Below, in pieces: positions 51,423-60,469 of a DNA stretch of 64,000 nt. Location: positions 3,906,001 to 3,970,000 of the forward strand of contig NZ_CP031598.1 in assembly GCF_008728195.1 (NCBI RefSeq), in the 5' to 3' direction. This stretch comes from Roseovarius indicus (GTDB lineage: Bacteria; Pseudomonadota; Alphaproteobacteria; Rhodobacterales; Rhodobacteraceae). Below the pieces are notes generated by a model. It had not been told where the DNA came from and searched no databases. It saw only the letters and a program-made list of their open reading frames with translations. Position numbers and translations under genes: made by a program. The stretch's first letter is position 1, and every line of letters starts with the position of its first letter.

Positions 51423-53147
51423 TCAGCTGCTTTTCTCGGTTTTGCTGTCGGTATCCGTTCCCTCGACCTTCTCGTCGCCCGGGTCGATCTTGGCCGAGGC
51501 CGCATCGCCCACGTTGTCGACGCCACGCTCTTCGAGAAGCGTGGTGAGCCAGTCGGGATCCATCTCGGGAACCGAGCTGAGCAGCAGGTCGGTATAGGGG
51601 TGGTGCGGGGGCGTGAACATTTCGTCCTTGGGCCCCTGCTCGACCACCTTGCCGTGCTGCATCACCACCACCTCGTCGGCGATCGACCGCACGGTGGCAA
51701 GGTCGTGGGTGATGAACATATAGGCCAGGTTCAGCTCGTTCTGCAGCCGGTCGAGCAGCTTCAGGATGCCTTCCGCCACCAGCTGATCGAGCGCCGAAGT
51801 CACCTCGTCGCAGACGATGAAGGTGGGCTCGGCCGCCAGCGCCCGGGCGATGCCGATCCGCTGTTTCTGCCCGCCCGACAGCTCGGGCGGATACCGGTTG
51901 TAGAATTTCGACGGTTCAAGCTCGATCAGGTCGAGCAATTCGTCGATCCGGTTCTTGAGCGCCGCGCCCGAGAGGCCCGAGTAGAACTGCGCCGGGCGGC
52001 CAATGATCTCGGCGATGCGCACCTTGGGGTTCAGCGCCGTATCGGCCATCTGGTAGATCATCTGGCACTGCCGAAGCTGGTCGCGGGTGCGGTCCTTGTA
52101 GTTGGGCGGGAACGGCTCGCCCTTGAACATCACCTGCCCCTTCGACGGCGGCAAAAGCCCGGTGATCACCCGCGCCGTGGTGGACTTGCCCGAACCGGAT
52201 TCGCCCACGACAGCCACGGTCATGCCCTCGTAGATATCGAAGGACACGTCGTCGAGCACCTTCGCCCCGCCGGTATAGGAGGCATCCACGTTCTGCACCG
52301 AAATCAGCGGCGTACCGTCCTTTGGACGGTGTTTCTGGGGCCGTTTGAAGCTTCGAACGGCCCAGAGCGACTTGGTATAGTCTTCCTTCGGGCTTTCCAG
52401 CATCTCCTTGGTGGGCGCTTCCTCGACCTCCTCGCCCTTCAGCAGCACCTTGATCGTGTCGGCCATCTGCGCCACGACCGCCAAGTCGTGGGTGATGTAG
52501 ATCGCGGCGGTGTTGAACTGGTCGACGATGTCGCGGATGGCCGCGAGCACCTCGATCTGGGTGGTCACGTCAAGCGCGGTGGTCGGCTCGTCGAAGATGA
52601 TCAGGTCGGGCCGGCAGGACATGGCCATCGCCGTCATCGCCCGCTGAAGCTGACCGCCCGACACCTGGTGCGGATAGCGGAAGCCGATCTCCTCGGGGTT
52701 GGGAAGGCGCAGACGGCGGTAGAGCTCCACCGCGTCTTCCTGCGCCTCCATCCGTTTCTTGATGCGGTATTGCACCGGCGCCTCGGTGTGCTGATCGATC
52801 AGCTTGTGCGCCGGGTTGAACGAGGCCGCCGCCGATTGCGCCACGTAGGCGATCCGCGAGCCCCGAAGGGCGCGCTTCTCGCTTTCGCTGGCGGTGGTCA
52901 GCTCCATCCCGTCGAACTCGATCGAGCCGTCCGAGATGCGCGTGCCGTCACGGGCATAGCCCATGGCGGCCGCCCCGATGGTGGATTTGCCGGCACCGGA
53001 TTCCCCGATCAGGCCCATCACCTCGCCGCGGTGGAGGGTCAGGTCGACCCCCTTGATGATGTCGACCCATGTTTCGTCGGTGTAGCCCTGGATCTTCAGG
53101 TCCCGAACCTTGAGAAGGACATCGCTTTCCTTGAACTTGGTTACCAT
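51423..53147 (-). CDS. peptide ABC transporter ATP-binding protein, fused double ATPase (DppD-DppF)
   Basis: A 574-residue protein with two complete ABC ATPase domains. Domain 1: Walker A GLIGESGAGKSTIG, signature HQVSGGQLQRAM, Walker B PDLIIFDEPTTALD. Domain 2: VVGESGSGKSTTARV, PPELSGGQKQRIGIARAL, FIVCDEVTSALD. In domain 1 the SGGQ motif continues QLQR rather than the usual QQQR, a mild change. Each half ends in the oligopeptide-family tail. It is the last gene of the five-gene operon, 2 bp after permease 2, and powers import of the ligand bound by the two binding proteins. Confidence 0.95.
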   Translation of the reverse strand: MVTKFKESDVLLKVRDLKIQGYTDETWVDIIKGVDLTLHRGEVMGLIGESGAGKSTIGAAAMGYARDGTRISDGSIEFDGMELTTASESEKRALRGSRIAYVAQSAAASFNPAHKLIDQHTEAPVQYRIKKRMEAQEDAVELYRRLRLPNPEEIGFRYPHQVSGGQLQRAMTAMAMSCRPDLIIFDEPTTALDVTTQIEVLAAIRDIVDQFNTAAIYITHDLAVVAQMADTIKVLLKGEEVEEAPTKEMLESPKEDYTKSLWAVRSFKRPQKHRPKDGTPLISVQNVDASYTGGAKVLDDVSFDIYEGMTVAVVGESGSGKSTTARVITGLLPPSKGQVMFKGEPFPPNYKDRTRDQLRQCQMIYQMADTALNPKVRIAEIIGRPAQFYSGLSGAALKNRIDELLDLIELEPSKFYNRYPPELSGGQKQRIGIARALAAEPTFIVCDEVTSALDQLVAEGILKLLDRLQNELNLAYMFITHDLATVRSIADEVVVMQHGKVVEQGPKDEMFTPPHHPYTDLLLSSVPEMDPDWLTTLLEERGVDNVGDAASAKIDPGDEKVEGTDTDSKTEKSS

Positions 53148-53149
53148 TG

Positions 53150-54214
53150 TTATCTCTCCTTCAGGCCGGAGGACCGGAACAGCATCCAGTCGACCACGAA
53201 GTTGACCGACACCGTCAGCAGCGCGATGGCGGCCGCCGGTATGAGCGGGGTTATATCTCCGAACGAGATCAGGGTGGCGTTCTCACGCACCATCGACCCC
53301 CAGTCCGCCGTGGGCGGCTGGATGCCGAGGCCGAGGAACGACAGGCCCGCCACCAGCAGGAAGACGAAGCAGAATTCCAGCCCGAATTCGGCCACCAGCG
53401 GGGCGGTCGAGTTGGGCAGGATTTCCCTGCGGATGAGGTACCATGTGCCCTCGCCCCGCAGCTTTGCCGCCTCGATATAGTCCATCACCACGACGTTGCC
53501 CGCCACCGCCCGTGTCAGGCGGAAGACGCGCGGCGCGTAGATGATGGCCACGGCGACGATGATCACGATGATCTGCGGCCCGAAGATCGACAGCATCAGC
53601 AGCGCGAAGATCAGCGACGGGATCGACATGATCACGTCGGCCAGCCGGCCCATGAACTGGTCGAACCAGCCGCCCTTGGTCGCCGCCAGAAGCCCGGCCA
53701 GCGCGCCGAAGAAGAACGCCGCCAGCGTCGCCGACAGGGCCAGCCCCACCGAGTTGCGCGTGCCATAGACGATCCGGCTGAACATGTCGCGGCCCAGCTG
53801 GTCGGCGCCGAGCAGCATGTTCGAATCCGCCGGGGCGAAGGCCGAGGCGATCACCTCTGCCTCGCCATGCGGCGCGATCAGGGGGGCGAAGATGCCCATC
53901 ACCGCGTAGGTGAAGATGATGAACATCCCGAAGGCGGCCGTCAGCGGTGCGGTGCGCAGCTCTTTCGCCATCTCTTCCGACGCCAGCGCGATCAGGAACT
54001 CGCGGAACGCGTAGGAGACCATCGCCGCCAGCGTCAGCACACCCGCGCAGACTGCGATCGCCTTGAGCGCGCCCGTCCCGCCGACGATGCCCAGAACGAA
54101 GGACACCAGGGTCAGCGAGAAGAGCAGCAGGAAGGCCGATCTCTTGTTGAAGTAAGCTGCAAGGCAGGAACCGCCCAGAAGCAGCGTGTAATATCCGATT
54201 ACAAACCAGCTCAT
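53150..54214 (-). CDS. peptide ABC transporter permease (DppC-like)
   Basis: A 354-residue inner-membrane permease. It starts with three extra helices (WFVIGYYTLLLGGSCLAAYF, AFLLLFSLTLVSFVLGIVGG, and about residues 50-70) before the usual DppC core. The core carries GADQLGRDMFSRIVYGTRNS and the EAA loop region DYIEAAKLRGEGTWYLIRRE, ending WGSMVRENATLIS and a final helix. The N-terminal extension is unusual for DppC (about 300 residues). Gap to the ATPase gene is 2 bp, to permease 1 it is 12 bp. Confidence 0.92.
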   Translation of the reverse strand: MSWFVIGYYTLLLGGSCLAAYFNKRSAFLLLFSLTLVSFVLGIVGGTGALKAIAVCAGVLTLAAMVSYAFREFLIALASEEMAKELRTAPLTAAFGMFIIFTYAVMGIFAPLIAPHGEAEVIASAFAPADSNMLLGADQLGRDMFSRIVYGTRNSVGLALSATLAAFFFGALAGLLAATKGGWFDQFMGRLADVIMSIPSLIFALLMLSIFGPQIIVIIVAVAIIYAPRVFRLTRAVAGNVVVMDYIEAAKLRGEGTWYLIRREILPNSTAPLVAEFGLEFCFVFLLVAGLSFLGLGIQPPTADWGSMVRENATLISFGDITPLIPAAAIALLTVSVNFVVDWMLFRSSGLKER

Positions 54215-54226
54215 GTGACTGCCTCC

Positions 54227-55183
54227 TTACTTCGGATGCCGCAGACGCGGGTTGGTGAGAATGGCGCCCACATCGGCTGCGAGATTGAGCAGGATGAAGG
54301 TTGCCGCGAAGATCAGGCAGCAGGCCTGAACGACCGGGAAGTCACGCTTCGACACCGCGTCGACAAGCGCCTGCCCGATGCCGGGGTAGACATAGACCAC
54401 CTCGACCAGGACCACGCCGGTGATCAGGTAGGCGAGGTTCAGCGCGACCACGTTGATGATCGGCGCCCAGGCGTTCGGCAGGGCGTGCTTGACGATCACG
54501 CGCCACGGCGGCGTGCCCTTGAGCTTGGCCATCTCGATATAGGGCGAGGCCAGCAGGTTGATGATGGCCGCCCGCGTCATCCGCATCATGTGCGCCATGA
54601 CCACCAAAACCAGCGTCAGCGCCGGCAGGAAGGTGCGTTCCAGAAGCTGCAGGAAGCTCATTCCCTCGCTCAGGCTCGAGATCGCCGGGAACATGCCCCA
54701 GGTGACCGCGAAGTAGAGGATCAGGATGTAGCCCAGGAAGAATTCCGGCGACGAGATGAACGACAGCGACACCACGTTGGCGACGCGGTCGAAGATCGAG
54801 TTGCGCAGCAGCGCGACGATCACGCCGAGCACGATCGAGACCGGCACGGCGATGACGGCGGCATAGGCCGCAAGGAACAGCGTGTTCATGAACCGGTCGC
54901 TGATCGTGTTGGCGACGGATTCGCCGGTGACGATCGAGTTGCCGAAATCGAACACGACGGCCCCGCGAAGCCAGTCGAGATACCGCACGATGGCCGGTTG
55001 ATCGAGGCCCATCTCTCGGCGCAATGCCCGAAGGTTTTCTTCCGTTGCCCCCTGGCCGAGAACGGCCTGGGCAATGTCGCCCGGCAGCAATTCGACCATG
55101 AAGAAAATGATGACCGAGATGACCAGTAGAATGATCAGTCCCAGCCCGAGCCGTCTTCCAACGAGCCCTAGTATGTCTCCCAT
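54227..55183 (-). CDS. peptide ABC transporter permease (DppB-like)
   Basis: A 318-residue permease with six helices. N-terminal LGLGLIILLVISVIIFFMVE, the DppB signature LPGDIAQAVLGQGATEENL, MTRAAIINLLASPYIEMAKL leading to the EAA loop KGTPPWRVIVKHALPNA, and the closing VYVYPGIGQALVDAVSKRD. It pairs with the DppC-like subunit to form the membrane channel. It is separated by 200 bp from binding protein 1; that gap carries the hairpin at 55347-55370. Confidence 0.94.
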   Translation of the reverse strand: MGDILGLVGRRLGLGLIILLVISVIIFFMVELLPGDIAQAVLGQGATEENLRALRREMGLDQPAIVRYLDWLRGAVVFDFGNSIVTGESVANTISDRFMNTLFLAAYAAVIAVPVSIVLGVIVALLRNSIFDRVANVVSLSFISSPEFFLGYILILYFAVTWGMFPAISSLSEGMSFLQLLERTFLPALTLVLVVMAHMMRMTRAAIINLLASPYIEMAKLKGTPPWRVIVKHALPNAWAPIINVVALNLAYLITGVVLVEVVYVYPGIGQALVDAVSKRDFPVVQACCLIFAATFILLNLAADVGAILTNPRLRHPK

Positions 55184-55346
55184 CTGTCCCTCCTGCTGTT
55201 GACCAGTGGTCCCGCGCGCTCAAGGCTGTCCGGGCAACCAGGTATACAGATATTTTTGGCCTCTGCGGGCTGGGTATGACTGTTTGGATTACCCGCTTCG
55301 GCGATGGGTCCGGAGTTCGGTTCTTTGCCGCGTCCCGGACGGTGAT

Positions 55347-55370
55347 GCCCCGGCGCCTGGGCGCCGGGGC
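55347..55370 (-). terminator. hairpin after binding-protein gene 1
   Basis: GCCCCGGCGC/GCGCCGGGGC, 10-bp stem with 4-nt loop, 14 bp after the stop of the 55384-56994 gene and before the permease genes. It has no U-run, so it most likely stabilises the upstream mRNA and lowers permease expression. Confidence 0.6.
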
Positions 55371-55383
55371 AGATTTTCAAGGC

Positions 55384-56994
55384 TTAGCCTTCGAACCACC
55401 AGCGGCTACAGGCGCGGGCGCCGTCCATCTGCCAGCTTGGGGCAAGGTTCTCGCCATGCTTGACGTTCTTGCGGCGGGCATAGACGAAATCCGGGAAGAA
55501 CGGGATGACGGTGCCGCCATCGTCCTTCGCCAGAACCGCCATCTCGTGGTACATCTCGGCGCGCTTGGCGTCGTCGATCTCCGATTTGGCCATCCGCAGC
55601 AGCTCGTTGAAGCGCTCGTTCTGCCAGTGGCTTTCGTTCCAGGCCGCGTCGTCCTTGTAGGCCAGCGAGTACATCACGTCCGGTGTCGGACGGGCGCCCC
55701 ACTGCACACAGCACCACGGTTTCTTGAGCCAGACGTCGGAATAGTACCCGTCATTCGGCTCGCGCTTGACCTTGATGTCGATCCCGGCGGCCTTGGCGTG
55801 TTCGGCATAAAGCACGCACATGTCGACCGAGCCCGAGAAGACCGAGTCGGCGACGCTGATCTCGACCGACAGGTCTTCCATGCCGGCCTTTTTCAGCAAC
55901 GACTTGGCCTGATCCGGGTCATATTCGCGCTGTTCGATGTCTTCGGGCCAGTACGGCATCGCGGGCGAATGGTGGAAATCGTTGCCCATCGTGGCCGTGC
56001 CGAAGGCGATCTTGTCGATGATCTCCTGACGGTTGATCGACAGTTTCAGCGCGTTGCGGACGTCGACATTGTCGAACGGCGCGACGTCGCAGAACATCGG
56101 CATGGTGATCGCCGCCGCCGACGAGACCTGGTCGATCTCGAGGTTCGGGTCGCGCTGCAACAGGGCGAGCGTTTTCAGCTCGATCTGCGTGACCGCGTCC
56201 ACGTCGCCGGTGACAAGGGCGGTCTGGCGCGCGTTGGGGTCGTTCAGAACGGTGACGGTCACGCTGTCGAAATAGGCGCCGTCGAGGTGCCAGTCGTCAT
56301 GGCGCTCGAACTCGTAGCTGACGCCGAACTCGGCATTGGTCAGCTTGTAAGGGCCGCAGCCGTCGCCCGATTTCCAGTCGATCGAGCCGTCCTCGTTCGC
56401 CGGGCAGATGGCCAGGTGATAGTCGGTCATCAGCCAGGGCAGGTCGGCGTTGCCGGTGGACAGAACGAAAGTGACCGAGCCGTCGCCGTTGTCGGTGATG
56501 TCTTCCACGTCCTTCAGAAGCGCGGTGGCCGCCGAGGTGCTGTCTTCGCCGCGGTGGTGGTTCATCGACGCGATCACGTCGTTCGCCGTCACCTTGCGGC
56601 CCGAGTGGAAGGTGGCATTCTCGTTGAGCTTGAAGGTCCATTCCTTCGCGTCCTCGGTCGCCGACCACTCGGTCGCGACGTCCGGCCCGTTCGACCCGTC
56701 GGGTTCGATCAGGGTCAGGTAGCTGCGGAAGGTGTGGGCGACCTGGATCATCGAGAACGACAGGTAAGTGCCCGGGTCGTGCGTGTCGGACGTGTTGCCG
56801 TCATGGGCGCCGAGGCGGAAATGGCCGCCGCTTTGCGGCTCGGCCTTGGCGGCGGTGGTCCACAGCCCCGTGGCGGCCGAGGCGGTCATGCCCGCGGCCA
56901 TCGAATAATGCATGAACGAGCGGCGGGAAATCTTGCCTTCGCGTGCCGCGTCGGCGAGCCGGTCGATCATTAGCTGATCGCTGTTCTTAGTCAT
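55384..56994 (-). CDS. peptide ABC transporter substrate-binding protein 1 (Tat-exported)
   Basis: A 536-residue SBP_bac_5 family periplasmic protein with a twin-arginine signal (KISRRSFMHYSMAAGMTASA, cleavage about residue 51). Mature landmarks are FRLGAHDGNTSDTHDPGTY, DVATEWSATEDAKEWTFKL, and YFDSVTVTVLNDPNARQTAL, with the closing ARACSRWWFEG. It captures an oligopeptide or related solute for the permease encoded downstream. It is a close paralogue of the gene just upstream (57235), same length, aligned end to end. Cofactor folding in the cytoplasm is not obvious, so Tat use is noteworthy. Confidence 0.94.
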   Translation of the reverse strand: MTKNSDQLMIDRLADAAREGKISRRSFMHYSMAAGMTASAATGLWTTAAKAEPQSGGHFRLGAHDGNTSDTHDPGTYLSFSMIQVAHTFRSYLTLIEPDGSNGPDVATEWSATEDAKEWTFKLNENATFHSGRKVTANDVIASMNHHRGEDSTSAATALLKDVEDITDNGDGSVTFVLSTGNADLPWLMTDYHLAICPANEDGSIDWKSGDGCGPYKLTNAEFGVSYEFERHDDWHLDGAYFDSVTVTVLNDPNARQTALVTGDVDAVTQIELKTLALLQRDPNLEIDQVSSAAAITMPMFCDVAPFDNVDVRNALKLSINRQEIIDKIAFGTATMGNDFHHSPAMPYWPEDIEQREYDPDQAKSLLKKAGMEDLSVEISVADSVFSGSVDMCVLYAEHAKAAGIDIKVKREPNDGYYSDVWLKKPWCCVQWGARPTPDVMYSLAYKDDAAWNESHWQNERFNELLRMAKSEIDDAKRAEMYHEMAVLAKDDGGTVIPFFPDFVYARRKNVKHGENLAPSWQMDGARACSRWWFEG

Positions 56995-57195
56995 GTCTTC
57001 TCCCTGGTGTATCGTCTTGTTGGATTTTGTCCGGTCGTTGCCGGGTTCTTTGTTCTGCTTGTTATCCGATTCCGTCCCCTGTGCCCGTCCGGCGCTCGCC
57101 AGCTGGCATTTGAAGTCCGGATGCGTCGATCGTCTAGGTGGTCGTCAGTCTCCCCTGTTCTTCTTTCGTTTTGGGCCGCCGGCGCGGCCAAGTGA

Positions 57196-57226
57196 CCGGG
57201 CCCGGCGCATGCAGCGCCGGGCCCGG
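57196..57226 (-). terminator. strong GC hairpin after binding-protein gene 2
   Basis: CCGGGCCCGGCGC/GCGCCGGGCCCGG, perfect 13-bp stem, 5-nt loop, 8 bp after the stop of the 57235-58845 gene. Like the hairpin after gene 1, it lacks a U-tract and probably sets a stepwise drop in expression within the operon. Confidence 0.65.
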
Positions 57227-57234
57227 AAGTGTCG

Positions 57235-58845
57235 TCAGCTTTCGAACCACCAGCGGCTCGGGGCGCGGGCGCCGTCAAGCTCCCAGCTGGCCGCTAGGTT
57301 GTCGCCGTGCATCACGTTCGCACGACGCGCATAGACGAAGTTGTTGAACATCGGGATGATCGTGCCGCCGTCGTCCTTCGCCAGGATCGCCATGTCGTGG
57401 TACATCTCGGCGCGCAGGCTGTCGTCGAGCTCGGACTTGGCTTGCAGCAGAAGCTCGTTGAACTCCTCGTTCTGCCAATGGCTCTCGTTCCAGTCCGCGT
57501 CGGCCTTGTAGGCCAGCGTGTACATCACGTCGGGCGTGGGGCGCGCGCCCCAGGACACCGCGCAGAACGGCTTTTTCAGCCAGACGTCGGAATAGTAGCC
57601 GTCGTTCGGCTCGCGCACGACCTTGACGTTGATGCCGGCGGCCTTGGCCTGCTCGGCATAGAGCACGCACATGTCGACCGCGCCCGAGAACAGGCTGTCG
57701 GCGGTCGAGATGCTGACCGTCAGGTCCTCGGCGCCCGCCTTCTTCAGAAGCGACTTGGCCTGGTCGGGGTCATACTCGCGCTGTTCGACATTCTCGGGCC
57801 AATAGGGCTGGGCCGGGGAATGGTGGAAGTCGTTGCCGATGGTGGCCGCGCCGAACGCGATCTTCTCGATGATTTCGTTGCGGTCGATCGACAGTTTCAG
57901 CGCGTTGCGCACGTTGACGTCGTCGAACGGCGCCTGGTCGCAGAACATCGGCATGGTGATCGCCGCCGCCGAGGGCACGTTTTCCACCTTGATGTTCGGG
58001 TCACGCTGCAGCAGCGCCGAGGTCTTGATGTCGATCAGCGACACCGCGTCGACATCGCCGGTGACCAGAGCGGTCTGGCGGGCGTTCGGGTCGTTCAGCA
58101 CCAGCATCTCGAGATTGTCGAAATAGGCGCCTTCCAGGTGCCAGCCGTCATGACGGCTCAGCTTCCAGCTGACGCCCCATTCCCCCTGGTCGATCTTGTA
58201 GGGGCCCGAGCCGTCACCCGACTGCCAGTCGATGCTGCCGTCTTCGTTGCCGGGGCAGACCGCAAGGTGATAGTCGGTCATCAGCCACGGCAGGTCGGCA
58301 ATCCCGCTTTCCAGCGAGACGACGACCGTGTGATCGCCATCGGCCTGCACGTCGGTCACCGACGACAGCAGCGATTTCGCCGCCGAGGTACTGTCTTCAC
58401 CGCGGTGGTGGTTCAGCGAGGCGACCACGTCGGAGGCCATAACCGGCTTGCCGCTGTGGAACGACGCGTCCGGGTTGATCTCGAAAGTCCAGACCGAGGC
58501 ATCCTCGTTCGCCGACCAGTCGCTCGCAAGGTCCGGACCGAGCGAGCCATCGGGCTCGATCAGGGTCAGGTAGCTGCGGTACTGGTGCGCCAGGTAGATC
58601 TGCTGGCGCGAAACGTACTGGCCGGGGTCGTGCGTGTCCGACGAGTTGCCGTCGTGCATCCCCACCTTGAACGTGCCGCCCTTCTTGGGCTGGGCGTTCG
58701 CCTTGGTGGTCCAGAGGCCGGTTGCAGCGGTTGCGGACATACCCGCAGCCATGGAATAATGCATGAAAGACCGGCGCGAAATCTTCCCTTCGCGGGCGGC
58801 TTCGGCGAGCCGATCAATCATCAATTGATCTGTTCTCTTTGTCAT
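57235..58845 (-). CDS. peptide ABC transporter substrate-binding protein 2 (Tat-exported)
   Basis: A 536-residue paralogue of binding protein 1, first gene of the operon. Tat signal KISRRSFMHYSMAAGMSATA, then FKVGMHDGNSSDTHDPGQY, DLASDWSANEDASVWTFEI and YFDNLEMLVLNDPNARQTAL, ending ARAPSRWWFES. The two proteins agree in signal peptide and core but differ in many surface positions, which suggests separate ligand preferences. GGGAGAAA lies before the ATG. The 309-bp upstream region should contain the operon promoter. Confidence 0.94.
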   Translation of the reverse strand: MTKRTDQLMIDRLAEAAREGKISRRSFMHYSMAAGMSATAATGLWTTKANAQPKKGGTFKVGMHDGNSSDTHDPGQYVSRQQIYLAHQYRSYLTLIEPDGSLGPDLASDWSANEDASVWTFEINPDASFHSGKPVMASDVVASLNHHRGEDSTSAAKSLLSSVTDVQADGDHTVVVSLESGIADLPWLMTDYHLAVCPGNEDGSIDWQSGDGSGPYKIDQGEWGVSWKLSRHDGWHLEGAYFDNLEMLVLNDPNARQTALVTGDVDAVSLIDIKTSALLQRDPNIKVENVPSAAAITMPMFCDQAPFDDVNVRNALKLSIDRNEIIEKIAFGAATIGNDFHHSPAQPYWPENVEQREYDPDQAKSLLKKAGAEDLTVSISTADSLFSGAVDMCVLYAEQAKAAGINVKVVREPNDGYYSDVWLKKPFCAVSWGARPTPDVMYTLAYKADADWNESHWQNEEFNELLLQAKSELDDSLRAEMYHDMAILAKDDGGTIIPMFNNFVYARRANVMHGDNLAASWELDGARAPSRWWFES

Positions 58846-59154
58846 ATTTTCTCCCAGGAGTTCTTCATAATGTCGGACGGTCCGCGATCATGCGGCATCA
58901 CCGTCAAAGCTTCTCTCCCCTGTCATTTTTCGGGCGGCTCAAATGCGACATATTGATAGCAAAACACGAAATCGGCGAGTCTTCCAGCCTCGAGTTTGCC
59001 TTTCCACGATTTTTTGAAGTAGTTCGCATGGATAGAGCCCGCTTTGAAAGCGGTCCGGCCGCCGGACGAGTCGCCGCGCGCCGGATGAGTCGCGGAGACC
59101 TATTCAAAAAACGACATATCTTGACGTCGCGGCACCTTTGGTCGGCGCCGCGCC
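58846..59154. other. 309-bp intergenic region, promoter side of the ABC operon
   Basis: AT-richer than the flanks. It holds the Shine-Dalgarno of binding protein 2 and small inverted repeats. A plus-strand 110-codon frame crosses it (58839-59171) but has Arg-rich, non-conserved-looking sequence and no Shine-Dalgarno. No tRNA, small RNA or clear -35/-10 pair was recognised. Confidence 0.5.
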
Positions 59155-60465
59155 TCACTCGTTCCGCTTGATCCGAAGCTTCGAGAAATAGTCGACCCGC
59201 TTCTTCAACTCCCGTTCGAATCCGCGCTCGACCGGCTGGTACAGCACCGGGCGTTTCATGTCCTCGGGGAAGTAATCCTGCCCCGAAAACCCGTCTTCGG
59301 CATCGTGGTCATAGGCATAGCCCTTGCCATAGCCCTGCTCCTTCATCAGCTTGGTGGGCGCGTTCAGAATATGCTTGGGCGGCGAGAGGCTACCGGTTTT
59401 CTGCGCCTGCCGGCGGGCTTCCTTGTAGGCATTGTAGGCGGCGTTCGACTTGGGCGCGAGCGCCAGGTAGGTCAGCGCCTGCGCGATGGCCAGCTCCCCC
59501 TCGGGGCTGCCCAGCCGCTCGTACACCTCCCAGGCGTGCAGGCAGTGGGTCTGCGCCTGCGGATCGGCAAGGCCAATGTCCTCGACCGCCATCCGGGTGA
59601 TCCGCCGGGCCAGGTAACGGGGGTCCTCTCCCCCTTCCAGCATCCGGGCGAACCAGTATAGCGCCGCGTCGGGGTCGGAGCCGCGCACGGATTTGTGAAG
59701 CGCCGAGATCAGGTTGTAGTGCTCGTCCCCGCTCTTGTCGTATTTCGCCGCCCGCCGCATCAGCCGCGAGGTCAGGCCCTTCACGTCGAGCTTGCCGCCG
59801 GTCTTCCACGCCGCCACCTGCTCGATCAGGTTCAGCAACGCCCGCCCGTCGCCATCGGCCATTTCCAAAAGCGCCTCGCGCGCCGGGCCATCCAGCGGCA
59901 GCGGCTTGCCGATCTCGACCTCGGCCCGCTGGGTCAGCAACTCGAGGTCGGCCAGCGACAGCCGTTCCAGCACGAACACCTGTGCCCGGCTCAGAAGCGC
60001 GGCGTTCAGCTCGAAGCTGGGATTCTCGGTCGTGGCACCGACGAGAAGGATGGTACCATCCTCCATATGCGGCAGGAAACTGTCCTGCTGGGCCTTGTTG
60101 AAGCGGTGGATCTCGTCGACGAACAGAAGCGTGCCCTGCCCGTTCGCGCGGCGGTGCTTGGCCTCGTCGAAGACACGGCGCAGATCCGGCACACCGGTGA
60201 AGATCGCGCTGATCTGCACGAAATGCAGGTCGGTCTCATCCGCCAGAAGCCTTGCAATCGTGGTCTTGCCCACCCCGGGCGGGCCCCAGAACACCAGCGA
60301 CCCAAGGCTGTTCGACGCCAGCATCACGCCCAGCGGCCCTTCCGGCCCCAGAACCTGCTGCTGCCCGATCACGTCGGACAGCTTGCGCGGCCGCAGCCGG
60401 TCGGCCAGCGGGCGCGGCGCGGTGTCGGGCAGCGCCTCGGGTTGGGTGTCGAACAGGTCGCTCAT
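59155..60465 (-). CDS. rarA: replication-associated recombination protein A (RarA/MgsA AAA+ ATPase)
   Basis: A 436-residue clamp-loader-like AAA+ ATPase acting at stalled replication forks. Walker A is WGPPGVGKTTIARLLA, Walker B TLLFVDEIHRFNKAQQD, sensor 1 LVGATTENPSFELN, and the C-terminal tetramerisation part includes ALYWFARMLEGGEDPRYLARR and the closing YQPVERGFERELKKRV. ATG 60465 starts 4 bp after the DegQ-type protease stop, so the two genes are transcribed together. Confidence 0.95.
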   Translation of the reverse strand: MSDLFDTQPEALPDTAPRPLADRLRPRKLSDVIGQQQVLGPEGPLGVMLASNSLGSLVFWGPPGVGKTTIARLLADETDLHFVQISAIFTGVPDLRRVFDEAKHRRANGQGTLLFVDEIHRFNKAQQDSFLPHMEDGTILLVGATTENPSFELNAALLSRAQVFVLERLSLADLELLTQRAEVEIGKPLPLDGPAREALLEMADGDGRALLNLIEQVAAWKTGGKLDVKGLTSRLMRRAAKYDKSGDEHYNLISALHKSVRGSDPDAALYWFARMLEGGEDPRYLARRITRMAVEDIGLADPQAQTHCLHAWEVYERLGSPEGELAIAQALTYLALAPKSNAAYNAYKEARRQAQKTGSLSPPKHILNAPTKLMKEQGYGKGYAYDHDAEDGFSGQDYFPEDMKRPVLYQPVERGFERELKKRVDYFSKLRIKRNE

Positions 60466-60469
60466 GGGG

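Noticed and set aside
51291..53480. 729-codon plus-strand frame opposite the fused ABC ATPase
   Set aside because: Both ATPase domains on the minus strand have full Walker and signature motifs. The plus-strand product is repetitive His/Arg/Gly-rich.
58839..59171. 110-codon plus-strand ORF in the gap before the ABC operon
   Set aside because: No Shine-Dalgarno, Arg-rich random-looking sequence, and overlap with the start of binding protein 2.
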